A DNA stretch of 64,000 nt, from NCBI GenBank assembly GCA_017630155.1, contig JAGBVU010000004.1, positions 1 through 64,000 of the forward strand, given 5' to 3'. Origin of the DNA: Bacteroidales bacterium. Its GTDB lineage: Bacteria > Bacteroidota > Bacteroidia > Bacteroidales > UBA932. This document shows positions 1 to 8,443 of the stretch, in pieces. Both the position numbers and the translations under genes were made by a program. How positions within the stretch are numbered: position 1 is the stretch's first letter; each line of letters opens with the position of its first letter. The notes beneath the pieces are model-generated. The model saw nothing but the letters and a program-made list of their open reading frames with translations, did not search any database and had not been told where the DNA came from.

Positions 1-1
1 T

Positions 2-325
2 GAGGCGATGTGCGTCAGAGACCTGCGCGTGTTTGCAGAAGCTTTAAATGGTAAAGTCTACCACTACCGTGATAAAACCGGACTGGAATGCGACGCAGTT
101 ATCCATCTTCGCAATGGCCAATATGGCTTGATTGAAATCAAGCTAGGTGGAGATTCATTAATTAAGGAAGGTGCACAAACACTTACGGCATTGGCAAATC
201 AGATCGACACCACACTCATGAAATCCCCTGCTTTCAAGATGATTCTTACAGCAACAGGAGAATATGCATACCGACGTCCAGAAAATGGAATCTATATTGT
301 TCCTATTGGATGTCTTAAACAATAA
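2..325 (+). CDS. C-terminal part of a DUF4143-type AAA ATPase (cut by window start)
   Basis: The reading frame is open from base 2, so the gene starts before the window and only the last 107 residues are seen. The visible part has the pattern of the DUF4143 region found at the C-terminus of P-loop ATPases of the archaeal-type family common in Bacteroidales: RDLRVFAEAL, then KVYHYRDKTGLECDAVI and GLIEIKLGG. The last two resemble the core of a PD-(D/E)xK-like fold (ECD and EIK), although nuclease activity has not been shown for this family as far as I know. The cellular role of these ATPases is unsettled; they are often accessory genes. The following 130 bases carry no gene, only a short GGTGC/GCACC hairpin at about 349-364 and two similar CAAATTGAAAAT-like stretches. 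Confidence 0.8.
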   Translation, partial: EAMCVRDLRVFAEALNGKVYHYRDKTGLECDAVIHLRNGQYGLIEIKLGGDSLIKEGAQTLTALANQIDTTLMKSPAFKMILTATGEYAYRRPENGIYIVPIGCLKQ

Positions 326-455
326 AGAAATTTCAAAGTACCATCAAGGTGCTTTTCAGCACCACTCAAATTGAAAATCCAAGGTGCCCAATTTGAAAAT
401 GTAGTAATATTGTAGGCAGATTGGGTACAGCAGATAAACGACCTAAATAAACCGA

Positions 456-2027
456 ATGGACCTCTACCTCGACATAGACGGCGTTCTCCTTGACTATAAT
501 ACAGATACCTACGCCAAAGGAGCAATCGAACTCATTGAGTATGTTACATGTGAGTTTGATTGTTATTGGCTGACGACGCACTGTAAAGGAGATTCCGCAC
601 CTGCTATCGAGTATCTGACAGGATATTTCCCTCCTGAAATTATTGAGAAACTGAAGAAGGTAAAGCCAACCTACTGGGAAGATCTCAAGACCGATGGCAT
701 TGACTTCGACAGAAACTTTATATGGCTGGACGATTATCCGTTTAATGCCGAACTCTCTGTGCTTGAGAACTTAGGAGTATCAGATTCAATATATCGAGTA
801 AATCTTGCCAATGAGAATGAACTGGAGAATATCCTAGCCCATCTCAAGGAGATCAAAGCCAAAATTCGCAAAAGAAGGATGACATTCTTATACACACTGC
901 TTTCTCTGATCCTAGCAATTATCATAGGAAAGACGATTTGGATGTGCATTGCAACATCTTCTATCGGAAACTTCGAAACAGAAAAGGATGACATCCTCAA
1001 ACGCAGAAACTATCTGCTTGAGAAGGTCATAACGGAACCTTCAGAGCTATTGGCAACAATGCCTGAGGCTGTCGGTCCACAATTCCAAGGCGAATGGGCT
1101 CTCTACTCAGCATCTATGTTGTCTGCTGCACTGACGAACATCGCCCACATCTATCCGGAGACGCGCTCAGAATCTCTTCAACACATAGACAGCCTTATCA
1201 AAATAGTCATGTCTCCTGAAATCAGACAATATGACACGGATAGATGGAGCGAAGATCCGTTGGAAACATTGGATGGAGATGCCAGTCATATTTCATACCT
1301 CAGCCACTTGGCATGGATGATAAGCGGATATAGGCAGATTGGCAGCGACTCAAAATATGACAAGCTCTATTCGCAGCTCTGTGAGACGATGAATCGTAGG
1401 ATACTACAAAGTCCAAATCTTAACCTTGAGACATATCCTGGCGAATATATCTACGTTCCGGATATGCTAGTGGCTATTGTTGCATTGGCCAATTATTCAA
1501 AGCAGAATAACGGCAAATACTGGCATACTGTGCACTCCTGGCTTCAGGAGATGCAAACCAATTGGATCGACGAGAAATCAGGCATGATAATGTCAATGAT
1601 GCCATATGAAGGTACATGTAAATCTGGATTATCAGCCAAAGGATCATACTCGGCTCTAAGCTGCTACTATCTGACATTCGTAGACGAAACGTTCGCAAAA
1701 GATCAATATGCAAGACTTAAGGAGAATTTCTACCAGAAGCGTCCGATAGCCGGATTCAAGGAATACTACGATAGGAAATGCAGACTGGGATTTGATATTG
1801 ACGCAGGTCCTATCATCTTCAACCTCAGTCCTACGGGAACAGCGTTCGGTCTCGGTGCAGCTACGTATTTTGAAGATTACAAGATAAGAAATGGATTTCT
1901 AAAGACAGCAGAACTCGCAGGATTTACAGTTTCAAGAAATGAAGAGCGACACTACCTATTAGCAAATATCGCTTTAGTTGGAGAGGCAATTACTTTGGCA
2001 ATGAGGACTGCTGTAGAATGGGAATGA
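456..2027 (+). CDS. HAD-like domain fused through a membrane helix to a large helical domain
   Basis: The 523-residue protein has three parts. Residues 1-135 look like a small HAD phosphatase: D6 and D8 in LDIDGVLL (motif I), T40/T41 in YWLTTH (motif II) and D92/D93 in WLDDYPF (motif IV). Residues about 143-163 form one hydrophobic helix preceded by a basic stretch (KIRKRRM). Residues 175-523 are a helix-rich region with conserved-looking blocks, such as EWALYSASML near 213 and KGSYSALSCYYL near 395. These recall alpha/alpha-toroid enzymes (the linalool dehydratase/isomerase type is one possibility), but I do not recognise the substrate. The frame is continuous with no sign of a frameshift, so the fusion appears real. 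Two strong stem-loops follow the stop codon. The function is unknown. Confidence 0.75.
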   Translation: MDLYLDIDGVLLDYNTDTYAKGAIELIEYVTCEFDCYWLTTHCKGDSAPAIEYLTGYFPPEIIEKLKKVKPTYWEDLKTDGIDFDRNFIWLDDYPFNAELSVLENLGVSDSIYRVNLANENELENILAHLKEIKAKIRKRRMTFLYTLLSLILAIIIGKTIWMCIATSSIGNFETEKDDILKRRNYLLEKVITEPSELLATMPEAVGPQFQGEWALYSASMLSAALTNIAHIYPETRSESLQHIDSLIKIVMSPEIRQYDTDRWSEDPLETLDGDASHISYLSHLAWMISGYRQIGSDSKYDKLYSQLCETMNRRILQSPNLNLETYPGEYIYVPDMLVAIVALANYSKQNNGKYWHTVHSWLQEMQTNWIDEKSGMIMSMMPYEGTCKSGLSAKGSYSALSCYYLTFVDETFAKDQYARLKENFYQKRPIAGFKEYYDRKCRLGFDIDAGPIIFNLSPTGTAFGLGAATYFEDYKIRNGFLKTAELAGFTVSRNEERHYLLANIALVGEAITLAMRTAVEWE

Positions 2028-2038
2028 AATGGCAACAG

Positions 2039-2117
2039 TCAAGTGCGGAGCGAGCCTTTAGGCCGAGCTCGCGCAGCACTTGATCTGTAGGCGGCGGAGG
2101 GCGTATATTCCGCCGCC
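2039..2117. repeat. Two tandem GC-rich stem-loops
   Basis: The first inverted repeat pairs TCAAGTGC (2039-2046) with GCACTTGA (2076-2083), with further GC-rich pairing inside. The second pairs GGCGGCGGA (2090-2098) with TCCGCCGCC (2109-2117), nine perfect pairs around a 10-base loop. The element is much richer in G+C than the flanking sequence. There is no T tract, so it is not a classic intrinsic terminator. It lies between the HAD fusion gene and the deoxyribosyltransferase-nuclease gene. It may be a processing or attenuation signal, or a mobile palindromic repeat. Confidence 0.65.
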
Positions 2118-2173
2118 AGTGCCTGAAACAAGGAAAATTATAAGTATCTTCGCAATACTAACCCAATACCAAC

Positions 2174-3532
2174 ATGGCAAAGATATACGTAGCAAGTAGT
2201 TGGAGAAATGTATACTATCCAGAAGTTGTGACCAAACTCCGCGAAGCAGGACACGAAGTATATGACTTCCGAAACCCGCCACATGGCCAGGGCGGATTCA
2301 AATGGCAAAACCTTGACCCAAACTATGATAAATGGGGTGTAGATGAATACAAGAAAGGTCTACAACATCCCTCATCTGAACTGCAATTCAAATCTGACCT
2401 TGACGCTCTCAACTGGGCAGACACATGCCTATTGGTGCTTCCATGCGGTCGCAGTGCCCATACCGAGGCCGGTTGGATGAAAGGAGCAGGAAAGAAAGTC
2501 ATCGTATATATCCCTGAAATACAGGAGGCCGAGCTGATGTACAAGTTATTTGATCTTGTGAGCGATAGTCTGGATGAAGTGAATCAATATCTGCAAAAGA
2601 ATATGGATATAATAAAGGACCTTGGAGATCCGTATTCTGGCGACTCAAAGTTTGTTGCGAAATGCAGATTGCTGCAGTCGATGTATCGTGCAGAACAAGG
2701 CCTTGCAATCAGACCGTACAAAGGACGTGACGGAGTCCACTACTATGGCAACTACATTGAGGGAGGAGAAATATCCGGTGCAAACTTCCTTGCTGATTAT
2801 ATCTTTGAATATGCAAAGCATCGTGTTGAGCATAGGGAGAAATACGAAACGATTGAATCAGACAGACTTTTCAACAATCTCCTTTCCAGTCAGCCAATGG
2901 CTTTCAACTTGTTTTGCCCATTAAGAAAACTACTGGAAGAATCACCAGAAGAAGCGACAAGAGTCATCAAGTCTGCACTGCCGATGTTCCCAATCCATCA
3001 TGTCACAAAGGTGGATCTGGAATTTATCCCATCGAACTACAAAGATATGACCGGCGACAAAAGTGCTATGGACGCAATCATCTGCTTCAAGGCAGAGGAT
3101 GGAAAAGATGGATTCATTGCTATAGAGACCAAGTACTCCGAGAATCTGGGCACTAATGAGGCATCTAATAATGAGAAGTCTCTTGAAATCATAAAGCAGC
3201 TTAAATGCTTCAATCCTGACGTAGAAGAAAAGATTAAGAGCAAGCAGATTAAACTCACTCAGATATACAGAAACTTCCTTTTGAGTGAAAATTATGGACT
3301 TTGGATTGGTGCCGAATCTTATTCTATAGTACTCTCTCCAAAGATTCACCCGTCCACCGATGATGAAGTCCGCTCTATCACAAATGAAATGCGACCTGAA
3401 TACCAGGGCAAGCTCCAGAACTTGTCTTTAGAGTCATTTACTGACAAACTGATCTATGAGTCTCCCGAAGAATACGCTGACATATTCAGAAGATTCAGAG
3501 ACAGATACCTAAGTTTTGACAAAGTTGGATAA
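2174..3532 (+). CDS. Nucleoside 2-deoxyribosyltransferase-like domain fused to PGN_0703-type PD-(D/E)xK nuclease
   Basis: The 452-residue protein has two domains. Residues 1-135 match the nucleoside 2-deoxyribosyltransferase/nucleotide hydrolase fold: KIYVASSWRN at the N-terminus, the acidic stretch SDLDALNWAD (D75, D77), and the catalytic-type glutamate E98 in SAHTEAGWMKG. Residues 160-452 match the PGN_0703 family of putative restriction endonuclease-like proteins: SSQPMAFNLFCPL (238-250), then D300 followed by E318-T-K320 in AIETKY, the D...ExK arrangement of PD-(D/E)xK nucleases. Deoxyribohydrolase-type domains have been proposed as nucleotide-signal or NAD-processing parts of prokaryotic conflict systems, so a defence role is a reasonable inference, not a fact. 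There is no partner gene beside it. The start ATG follows a clear gap after the stem-loops. Confidence 0.8.
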   Translation: MAKIYVASSWRNVYYPEVVTKLREAGHEVYDFRNPPHGQGGFKWQNLDPNYDKWGVDEYKKGLQHPSSELQFKSDLDALNWADTCLLVLPCGRSAHTEAGWMKGAGKKVIVYIPEIQEAELMYKLFDLVSDSLDEVNQYLQKNMDIIKDLGDPYSGDSKFVAKCRLLQSMYRAEQGLAIRPYKGRDGVHYYGNYIEGGEISGANFLADYIFEYAKHRVEHREKYETIESDRLFNNLLSSQPMAFNLFCPLRKLLEESPEEATRVIKSALPMFPIHHVTKVDLEFIPSNYKDMTGDKSAMDAIICFKAEDGKDGFIAIETKYSENLGTNEASNNEKSLEIIKQLKCFNPDVEEKIKSKQIKLTQIYRNFLLSENYGLWIGAESYSIVLSPKIHPSTDDEVRSITNEMRPEYQGKLQNLSLESFTDKLIYESPEEYADIFRRFRDRYLSFDKVG

Positions 3533-3705
3533 AGCAACGCTACTCTACTACCTGGCATTCGCCTCGTCTTTACTGGCAAAAATACAAGTCTAACACATTG
3601 ATTATACAGTAGTTAGTTTACACAATTAGGGGAGATTATGTAAATCTCACGGGCCTAGCGTTCTGAACTTCATGTATGTAGCAATGCACACCAAATACTA
3701 AGATA

Positions 3706-3745
3706 AAGCCGTTACAAAGCGACCTTACTTGGCTTGCAACGGCTT
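3706..3745. terminator. Hairpin terminator between converging genes
   Basis: AAGCCGTT (3706-3713) pairs with AACGGCTT (3738-3745). On the plus strand it is followed by TTTCTT, on the minus strand by TATCTTA, so it could end transcription from both sides. It lies between the nuclease fusion gene and the phosphate transporter, which converge here. The rest of 3533-3767 holds no gene I can support, only a second small hairpin (GAGATT/AATCTC, 3632-3648). Confidence 0.65.
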
Positions 3746-3767
3746 TTCTTGAGAATGTATTTTATCG

Positions 3768-6020
3768 CTATCCCAGCTGGAACTTTCTTGACGAGCGGAT
3801 CAGTCTGGAGAGTGTTATGACCATCGATTCGGATTCCTGAAGGACATTGAGATACAGGTAAGCTGTGTTGATATTCACCTGCTTGGCCTGAATGTCATGC
3901 ATAAGTTCCTTTCTCAGCTCAGAGAATTCATGCTGGAGTAGTCCCAACCTTGGCTCAAGGTCACGCAGGCGTTCATATTCACCTATCGAACTGAGTACAC
4001 CGAACTCAGCGATACAATCCTTGAGGGATTCCTTCTGCGGCCTGAATTCATTGATATATTTCTCCGGTAATGGTGTAAAATTATTGTCAACGTGTTCATA
4101 AGCCGGCTCACAGATACGCCTGATAGTGTAATACAGCTGCTCCAGTTCATTGAATGAGGCAAAGAACCATGCATTCTTGGTCAATGCTGTCTCCTGGTCC
4201 ACCCTACGCATGCAGACAGTCTGCTTGCGGCGAAGATTCTTCATCTTTTCCTTATCACCCTTCAACTCATAGAATGACTTGCGCAGCATTTTAACATCTT
4301 CTGTCATCAGTCCCTCTGTTATGTTTTCATAATGGAAGGAGATGTCATCCAGAACTTGTCTCTCATTTGCAGCGATATATCCTCGCAGAAGCTCCCATGT
4401 CTTTGCCTTGTCCTCAGAATTGAGAATTGCACGGAAGGCCTTGTCTCCATTCTCCTCATCATTTTTCATCTTATAGCGGATATTGCTATGGATCATGACA
4501 CCAAGACCTACCAGAACGATGATGACAGCTGCAACAATTCCTCCGAAATGCATGATCATAGCGATGATGAACGCTGCTGCGAATGCGATTCCTGCTGTCA
4601 TGAACCAGCCTCCGATGACAGATAGGACTCCGGTCACACGATATACGGCACTCTCTCTGCTCCATGCCCTGTCAGCGAGGGAGCTACCCATGGCAACCAT
4701 GAATGTCACGTAAGTAGTAGAAAGAGGGAGCTTCAATGATGTACCGAGAGCGATAAGCAATGAGGACAACACGAGATTTACAGACGCACGCACAAGGTCA
4801 TAAGATGCCCCCTCTTCAATTTCAATCGTACTGTTATCAAATCTCTTGTCTATCCATGCTCGGATGGACTCCGGCGTATATTTGATCATAAAATTAGCTG
4901 TTGAGCTGGCCCATCTTACGACACTTCTTGCCACTCTAGACGAGCCGAACATCTCCTCTCCCTCGTCCTGCTTCGCAAGATTTATTTCGGTCTTGGTCAC
5001 ATTGTGAGCTTTCTTCGAGGTGGCCAATGATATGACCATTATGACACCTGCGATGAAAAGGAATACAAACGGTGTCCGTGCTTCTCCGTTGAGCACGTCC
5101 ATCATATGTGCGGAAGGATCACCTGCACCTGCATTCTTCCAATCCATAAAAGACTCGAAACCAGCCAATGGAACACCGATGAAGTTCACCAGGTCGTTAC
5201 CGGCAAAAGCTGTCGCAAGGGCAAAGGTACCGATGAGCACTACAACTTTGAACACATTGACCTTGCAGACATGAAGAATCTGCATCAGTACTGTAAAGAA
5301 CGCCATGCAACCTCCGAGAATGATCCAGGTATTGTCTGCAATCCAATGCTTCACGTCAGCATTCATGAATGACATAGTCTTGATACCCTTCAGGAGCATG
5401 AAGTAGATTATACAGGTGACCGCTATACCGCCGAACAGGCCGATCTTCCACTTGAGGTTCTTAGAGTATCTAAATGTAAAGATGGCTCTGGTGATCCACT
5501 GGACGACAACACCAAAGGTGAACGCTATCGCTACCGAGAGGAATATACCGACAATGACCGACAGGGCCTTTGATGTATTGAGATAGTCTGAGAATCCTAG
5601 TGCTCCCTCACCACTGTTCATCTTCAGCAGGGCAAAGGCAAACGAGGCTCCAAGAAGCTCAAATACCATTGAAACAGTTGTAGATGTAGGCATTCCCAGA
5701 GAGTTGAAGGCATCCAGCAGGATGATATCTGTCACCATCACTGCGAGGAAGATAAACATCAGTTCACTGAAGGCAAAGTGTTCAGGCTGGAATATACCGT
5801 GACGGGCTATATCCATCATACCGTTGCTCATTGTCGCTCCGCAGAATACCCCTAGAGCTGCCACAATGATTGCAGTGCGGAACTTGGCAGCTTTTGCTCC
5901 GACCGCTGAATTAAGGAAGTTCACTGCATCATTGCTCACTCCTACCCACAAATCTGAGATGGCAAGCATAAACAGGAAAACCACAAAACATAGATAAATC
6001 CATTCCATAAATTTTGTCAT
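3768..6020 (-). CDS. PiT-family inorganic phosphate transporter with PhoU-like C-terminal region
   Basis: This is an inner-membrane phosphate:cation symporter of the PHO4/PiT family. The N-terminal half carries the family signature GVSNDAVNFLNSAVG, and a second copy of the inverted repeat follows near the middle (SSLLIALGTSLKLPLSTTYV). The first 540 residues or so hold many membrane helices. The last 200 residues are soluble, helical and charged, resembling a PhoU-like domain fused to the transporter, a layout known in Bacteroidetes. I chose the ATG at 6020 because the protein then begins right before the first helix and because a TAATTTTG promoter element lies at 6039-6046, inside the extension that an upstream ATG at 6056 would need. 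The gene is divergent from a PhoB/PhoR-like pair, which fits phosphate control. Confidence 0.9.
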   Translation of the reverse strand: MTKFMEWIYLCFVVFLFMLAISDLWVGVSNDAVNFLNSAVGAKAAKFRTAIIVAALGVFCGATMSNGMMDIARHGIFQPEHFAFSELMFIFLAVMVTDIILLDAFNSLGMPTSTTVSMVFELLGASFAFALLKMNSGEGALGFSDYLNTSKALSVIVGIFLSVAIAFTFGVVVQWITRAIFTFRYSKNLKWKIGLFGGIAVTCIIYFMLLKGIKTMSFMNADVKHWIADNTWIILGGCMAFFTVLMQILHVCKVNVFKVVVLIGTFALATAFAGNDLVNFIGVPLAGFESFMDWKNAGAGDPSAHMMDVLNGEARTPFVFLFIAGVIMVISLATSKKAHNVTKTEINLAKQDEGEEMFGSSRVARSVVRWASSTANFMIKYTPESIRAWIDKRFDNSTIEIEEGASYDLVRASVNLVLSSLLIALGTSLKLPLSTTYVTFMVAMGSSLADRAWSRESAVYRVTGVLSVIGGWFMTAGIAFAAAFIIAMIMHFGGIVAAVIIVLVGLGVMIHSNIRYKMKNDEENGDKAFRAILNSEDKAKTWELLRGYIAANERQVLDDISFHYENITEGLMTEDVKMLRKSFYELKGDKEKMKNLRRKQTVCMRRVDQETALTKNAWFFASFNELEQLYYTIRRICEPAYEHVDNNFTPLPEKYINEFRPQKESLKDCIAEFGVLSSIGEYERLRDLEPRLGLLQHEFSELRKELMHDIQAKQVNINTAYLYLNVLQESESMVITLSRLIRSSRKFQLG

Positions 6021-6038
6021 TATAGATTTTAACGGCTG

Positions 6039-6046
6039 CAAAATTA
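6039..6046 (-). promoter_or_regulatory. Bacteroidetes -7 element for the phosphate transporter
   Basis: On the minus strand the bases read TAATTTTG, an exact TAnnTTTG match, placing the transcript start near 6033 and the ATG at 6020. The nearest upstream TTG is 25 bases away, longer than usual, so the -33 element is weak or absent; this could mean activator dependence. Confidence 0.5.
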
Positions 6047-6153
6047 TCCCGCTCATATTTCATAGGATTTGCAATCATGTTAAATGGCGGATAATATCCT
6101 GTTACAGATCCATTAAAATTTTCTTCGCTCTGCACATTGTCACCATTATTGCT

Positions 6154-6161
6154 TAATTTTG
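6154..6161 (+). promoter_or_regulatory. Bacteroidetes -7 element for the two-component operon
   Basis: The bases read TAATTTTG, an exact TAnnTTTG match, 19 bases before the response regulator ATG. A TTG at 6137-6139 is only 14 bases upstream, shorter than the usual 19 or so. Confidence 0.5.
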
Positions 6162-6180
6162 TCTGAAACTGAAGAATGAC

Positions 6181-6867
6181 ATGACAACGGAACGCATACT
6201 TATAATAGATGACGAGGAGACATTGTGTGAAGTCCTCAAGCTCAATCTCGAGAACGAAGGTTATGATGTAGACACCGCGCTGAGTGCTGAAGAGGCCTTG
6301 AAACTCGATATAAGACGATATTCTCTTATTCTCCTTGACATAATGATGGGAGAGATCAGTGGAATCCGCTTTGCAAAGATGCTGAAGTCGGATATCGGGA
6401 CCGCAGATATCCCTATCATATTCTGCACCGCAAGAGATTCAGAGGACGACATGGTCAAAGGGCTCAATCTAGGCGCCGACGACTATATCACCAAACCATA
6501 TACTATAAGGAACGTCATTGCAAGAGTAAAGAGCGTTCTCAGAAGGACATCAGGTTACAAGATTACGGGCAATCTCAACAGACTTGCTGTTGACGGACTG
6601 ATTCTGGACCTTGATCTGAAAACATGTAGCGTTGACGGCGTTGAAGTAAAACTGACAAAGAAGGAATTCGAACTGTTGGCCTTCCTGATCACAAACAAGG
6701 GCAAAATATGTTCGAGAGACCAGATTCTGACAAATGTATGGAGTGACGAGGTCATCGTGCTTGACCGCACCATAGACGTGAACATCACACGTATCAGGCA
6801 GAAGATCGGAGAGTATGGGGCATGTATAATCACAAGAGCAGGATTCGGGTATGGATTCAGGTATTAG
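6181..6867 (+). CDS. OmpR/PhoB-family response regulator
   Basis: The 228-residue protein is a DNA-binding response regulator. The receiver domain (1-120) has the acidic pair D10/D11, phosphoacceptor D53 in LILLDIMMGE, T83 and K105 (DDYITKPY). The C-terminal winged helix (about 130-228) has the OmpR-type features LTKKEFELLAFL, SRDQILTNVW and the recognition segment RTIDVNITRIRQKIG. Its gene overlaps the following histidine kinase gene by 17 bases, so they form one transcription unit. Its position divergent from a PiT phosphate transporter suggests a PhoB-like role, which is inference from context; the sequence alone only gives the family. Confidence 0.93.
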   Translation: MTTERILIIDDEETLCEVLKLNLENEGYDVDTALSAEEALKLDIRRYSLILLDIMMGEISGIRFAKMLKSDIGTADIPIIFCTARDSEDDMVKGLNLGADDYITKPYTIRNVIARVKSVLRRTSGYKITGNLNRLAVDGLILDLDLKTCSVDGVEVKLTKKEFELLAFLITNKGKICSRDQILTNVWSDEVIVLDRTIDVNITRIRQKIGEYGACIITRAGFGYGFRY

Positions 6868-8176
6868 CCTTTCATATCATAAGCGAATGTACTCGCTTCT
6901 GCTAGGATTCATCTGGATCCAGCTGGTCTGCTTTATCACCTTTCAGTATGTACGCGAAAAGGACTACAAGAGCGACAGCCTGAATGAGCAGCTGCAACTG
7001 TGCAATATACATATGCTTGAATCCCTGAATGAAGGTCTGTCAGCTGAAGAGTATACTTTCCCTGATGGGCTTACCTACAGTGATGCCAGATTGACCATCA
7101 TGGACACATTGGGCACAGTCCTCTATGATAACAGGCATTTGGCAGACTCTCTTGACAACCATATCCTCCGTCCTGAGATTCAAGCCGCATTGAAGGCCGG
7201 ACGAGGCTATAACATAAGACGAATATCGTCGAGTGACGGCCGTCAGTACTTTTACTCCGCGACCAAGGGTCGGGAACATATCGTAAGGACAGCCATCCCA
7301 TACACAGCGACCTTGAAGGACACACTGAAAGCTGACCAGGCATTCTTTTGGACAATGATAGGCATAAGCCTTTTGGTAAGCATAGCGGGATTCTTCAGCA
7401 CTAGAAGGCTTGGAAGAACCATTGAAAGGCTGAATCTTTATCGTGAGCAGGAACGTGCCATTAATGAGGAACGCGAAAAAAACCGGCTTAAGCGCCAGCT
7501 TACCAACAACATCAACCATGAACTCAAGACTCCGGTCGCATCCATTCAGGTATGCCTGGAAACACTTCTTTCAGGAATAACCCTTACAGAAGAAAAGAGA
7601 CAGGAACTTATTGAGAGATGTTACACCCAAAATGAAAGGCTCAGGCGTTTGCTTGCCGACGTTTCGCTGATTACAAGAATTGAAGATGGAGAGGTCAACA
7701 TCGAACGCGAGACCGTTGTCATCAACGATCTTATTGAGGATATCGCTTCAGAACTGTCACTTATGCCGGAGCAAGAGAAACTTGATCTCAAGGTTGATTT
7801 CAATGAGACCGTAACAATACACGGAAATCCATCTCTTCTAGGATCAATATTCAGAAACCTTACAGAAAATGCGATTTCTTACTCCGACGGAAAAACAATC
7901 TGCATAAGACTACTCGAAAACAATGCCGATTATTGCAGGATTTCGTTTGAAGATGACGGAGTGGGCGTGGAAGAGAAATATCTTCCACGGTTATTCGAGA
8001 GATTCTATCGCGTAGACAAAGGCAGATCAAGACAAAAGGGTGGCACAGGATTAGGACTGTCCATAGTAAAGCACTCTGTCCTCTACCATGGCGGTACAAT
8101 ATCAGCATTCATTCGTCCTGAAGGAGGACTAGGTTTTGAATTCACATTAAGTAAGAAACACATATCAAAGCAATAG
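6851..8176 (+). CDS. Membrane sensor histidine kinase (PhoR-like)
   Basis: The 441-residue kinase has a first membrane helix at about 12-33, a periplasmic sensor region to about 163, and a second helix at about 165-184. The HisKA domain follows, with phosphoacceptor H223 in NHELKTPVAS, and the ATP-binding domain has an N box (N336-N340), a G1 box (DDGVGV, 368-373) and a G2 box (GGTGLGLSIV). It should phosphorylate the regulator encoded just upstream. The sensor region has no domain I can name. The phosphate-transporter neighbour suggests phosphate or cell-envelope sensing. Confidence 0.92.
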   Translation: MDSGISLSYHKRMYSLLLGFIWIQLVCFITFQYVREKDYKSDSLNEQLQLCNIHMLESLNEGLSAEEYTFPDGLTYSDARLTIMDTLGTVLYDNRHLADSLDNHILRPEIQAALKAGRGYNIRRISSSDGRQYFYSATKGREHIVRTAIPYTATLKDTLKADQAFFWTMIGISLLVSIAGFFSTRRLGRTIERLNLYREQERAINEEREKNRLKRQLTNNINHELKTPVASIQVCLETLLSGITLTEEKRQELIERCYTQNERLRRLLADVSLITRIEDGEVNIERETVVINDLIEDIASELSLMPEQEKLDLKVDFNETVTIHGNPSLLGSIFRNLTENAISYSDGKTICIRLLENNADYCRISFEDDGVGVEEKYLPRLFERFYRVDKGRSRQKGGTGLGLSIVKHSVLYHGGTISAFIRPEGGLGFEFTLSKKHISKQ

Positions 8177-8254
8177 TATCCTATCCCCTCCTCAAGAGTA
8201 TCCACCACTGCCTGCTTGCCTGCTCCGCCCTGCTGATACTCCAAATATGCGACG

Positions 8255-8355
8255 CAGTGAATTGTTGGTCAATAATGTGCGTCAAGTGGAATTTCTGGCA
8301 GAAAATGTACGTTTTAGTAAGATGACGCAGTGGATTTGACAGAAAAGTAGTGCGT
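8255..8355. repeat. Three imperfect direct repeats resembling a transposon end
   Basis: Three units of 28-30 bases lie at 8255-8282, 8283-8312 and 8328-8355. They share the outline CAgTGgATT...GgCAgAAAATGTgCGT; the third is separated by 15 bases. Multiple internal repeats of this kind are typical of IS21-family ends, where they bind the transposase, so this may be a remnant of an insertion sequence. No transposase gene lies in the window. The whole 8177-8443 gap holds no gene I can support. Confidence 0.45.
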
Positions 8356-8360
8356 CATAA

Positions 8361-8404
8361 AAAAATCCAGGCTGCACAATACGTTACAAAAGGTCCGGCT
8401 GGAT
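8361..8404 (-). terminator. Intrinsic terminator candidate after the sialate O-acetylesterase gene
   Basis: On the minus strand, ATCCAG (8404-8399) can pair with CTGGAT (8370-8365) around a long loop, followed by a run of T (TTTTTT). It lies 40 bases past the stop codon of the acetylesterase gene. The stem is short, so the call is tentative. Confidence 0.45.
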
Positions 8405-8443
8405 GGCACGTCACGGGAAAAGCAAGAGGTACCTAGCGCACCT

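Noticed and set aside
456..2027. A frameshift or assembly join making the HAD/helical fusion
   Set aside because: The frame is open throughout with no competing start or stop near the junction, and a membrane helix forms a natural linker.
2622..2924. Other open frames inside the nuclease fusion gene and other long genes
   Set aside because: They run in alternative frames of clearly conserved genes, with no domain, start signal or promoter of their own.
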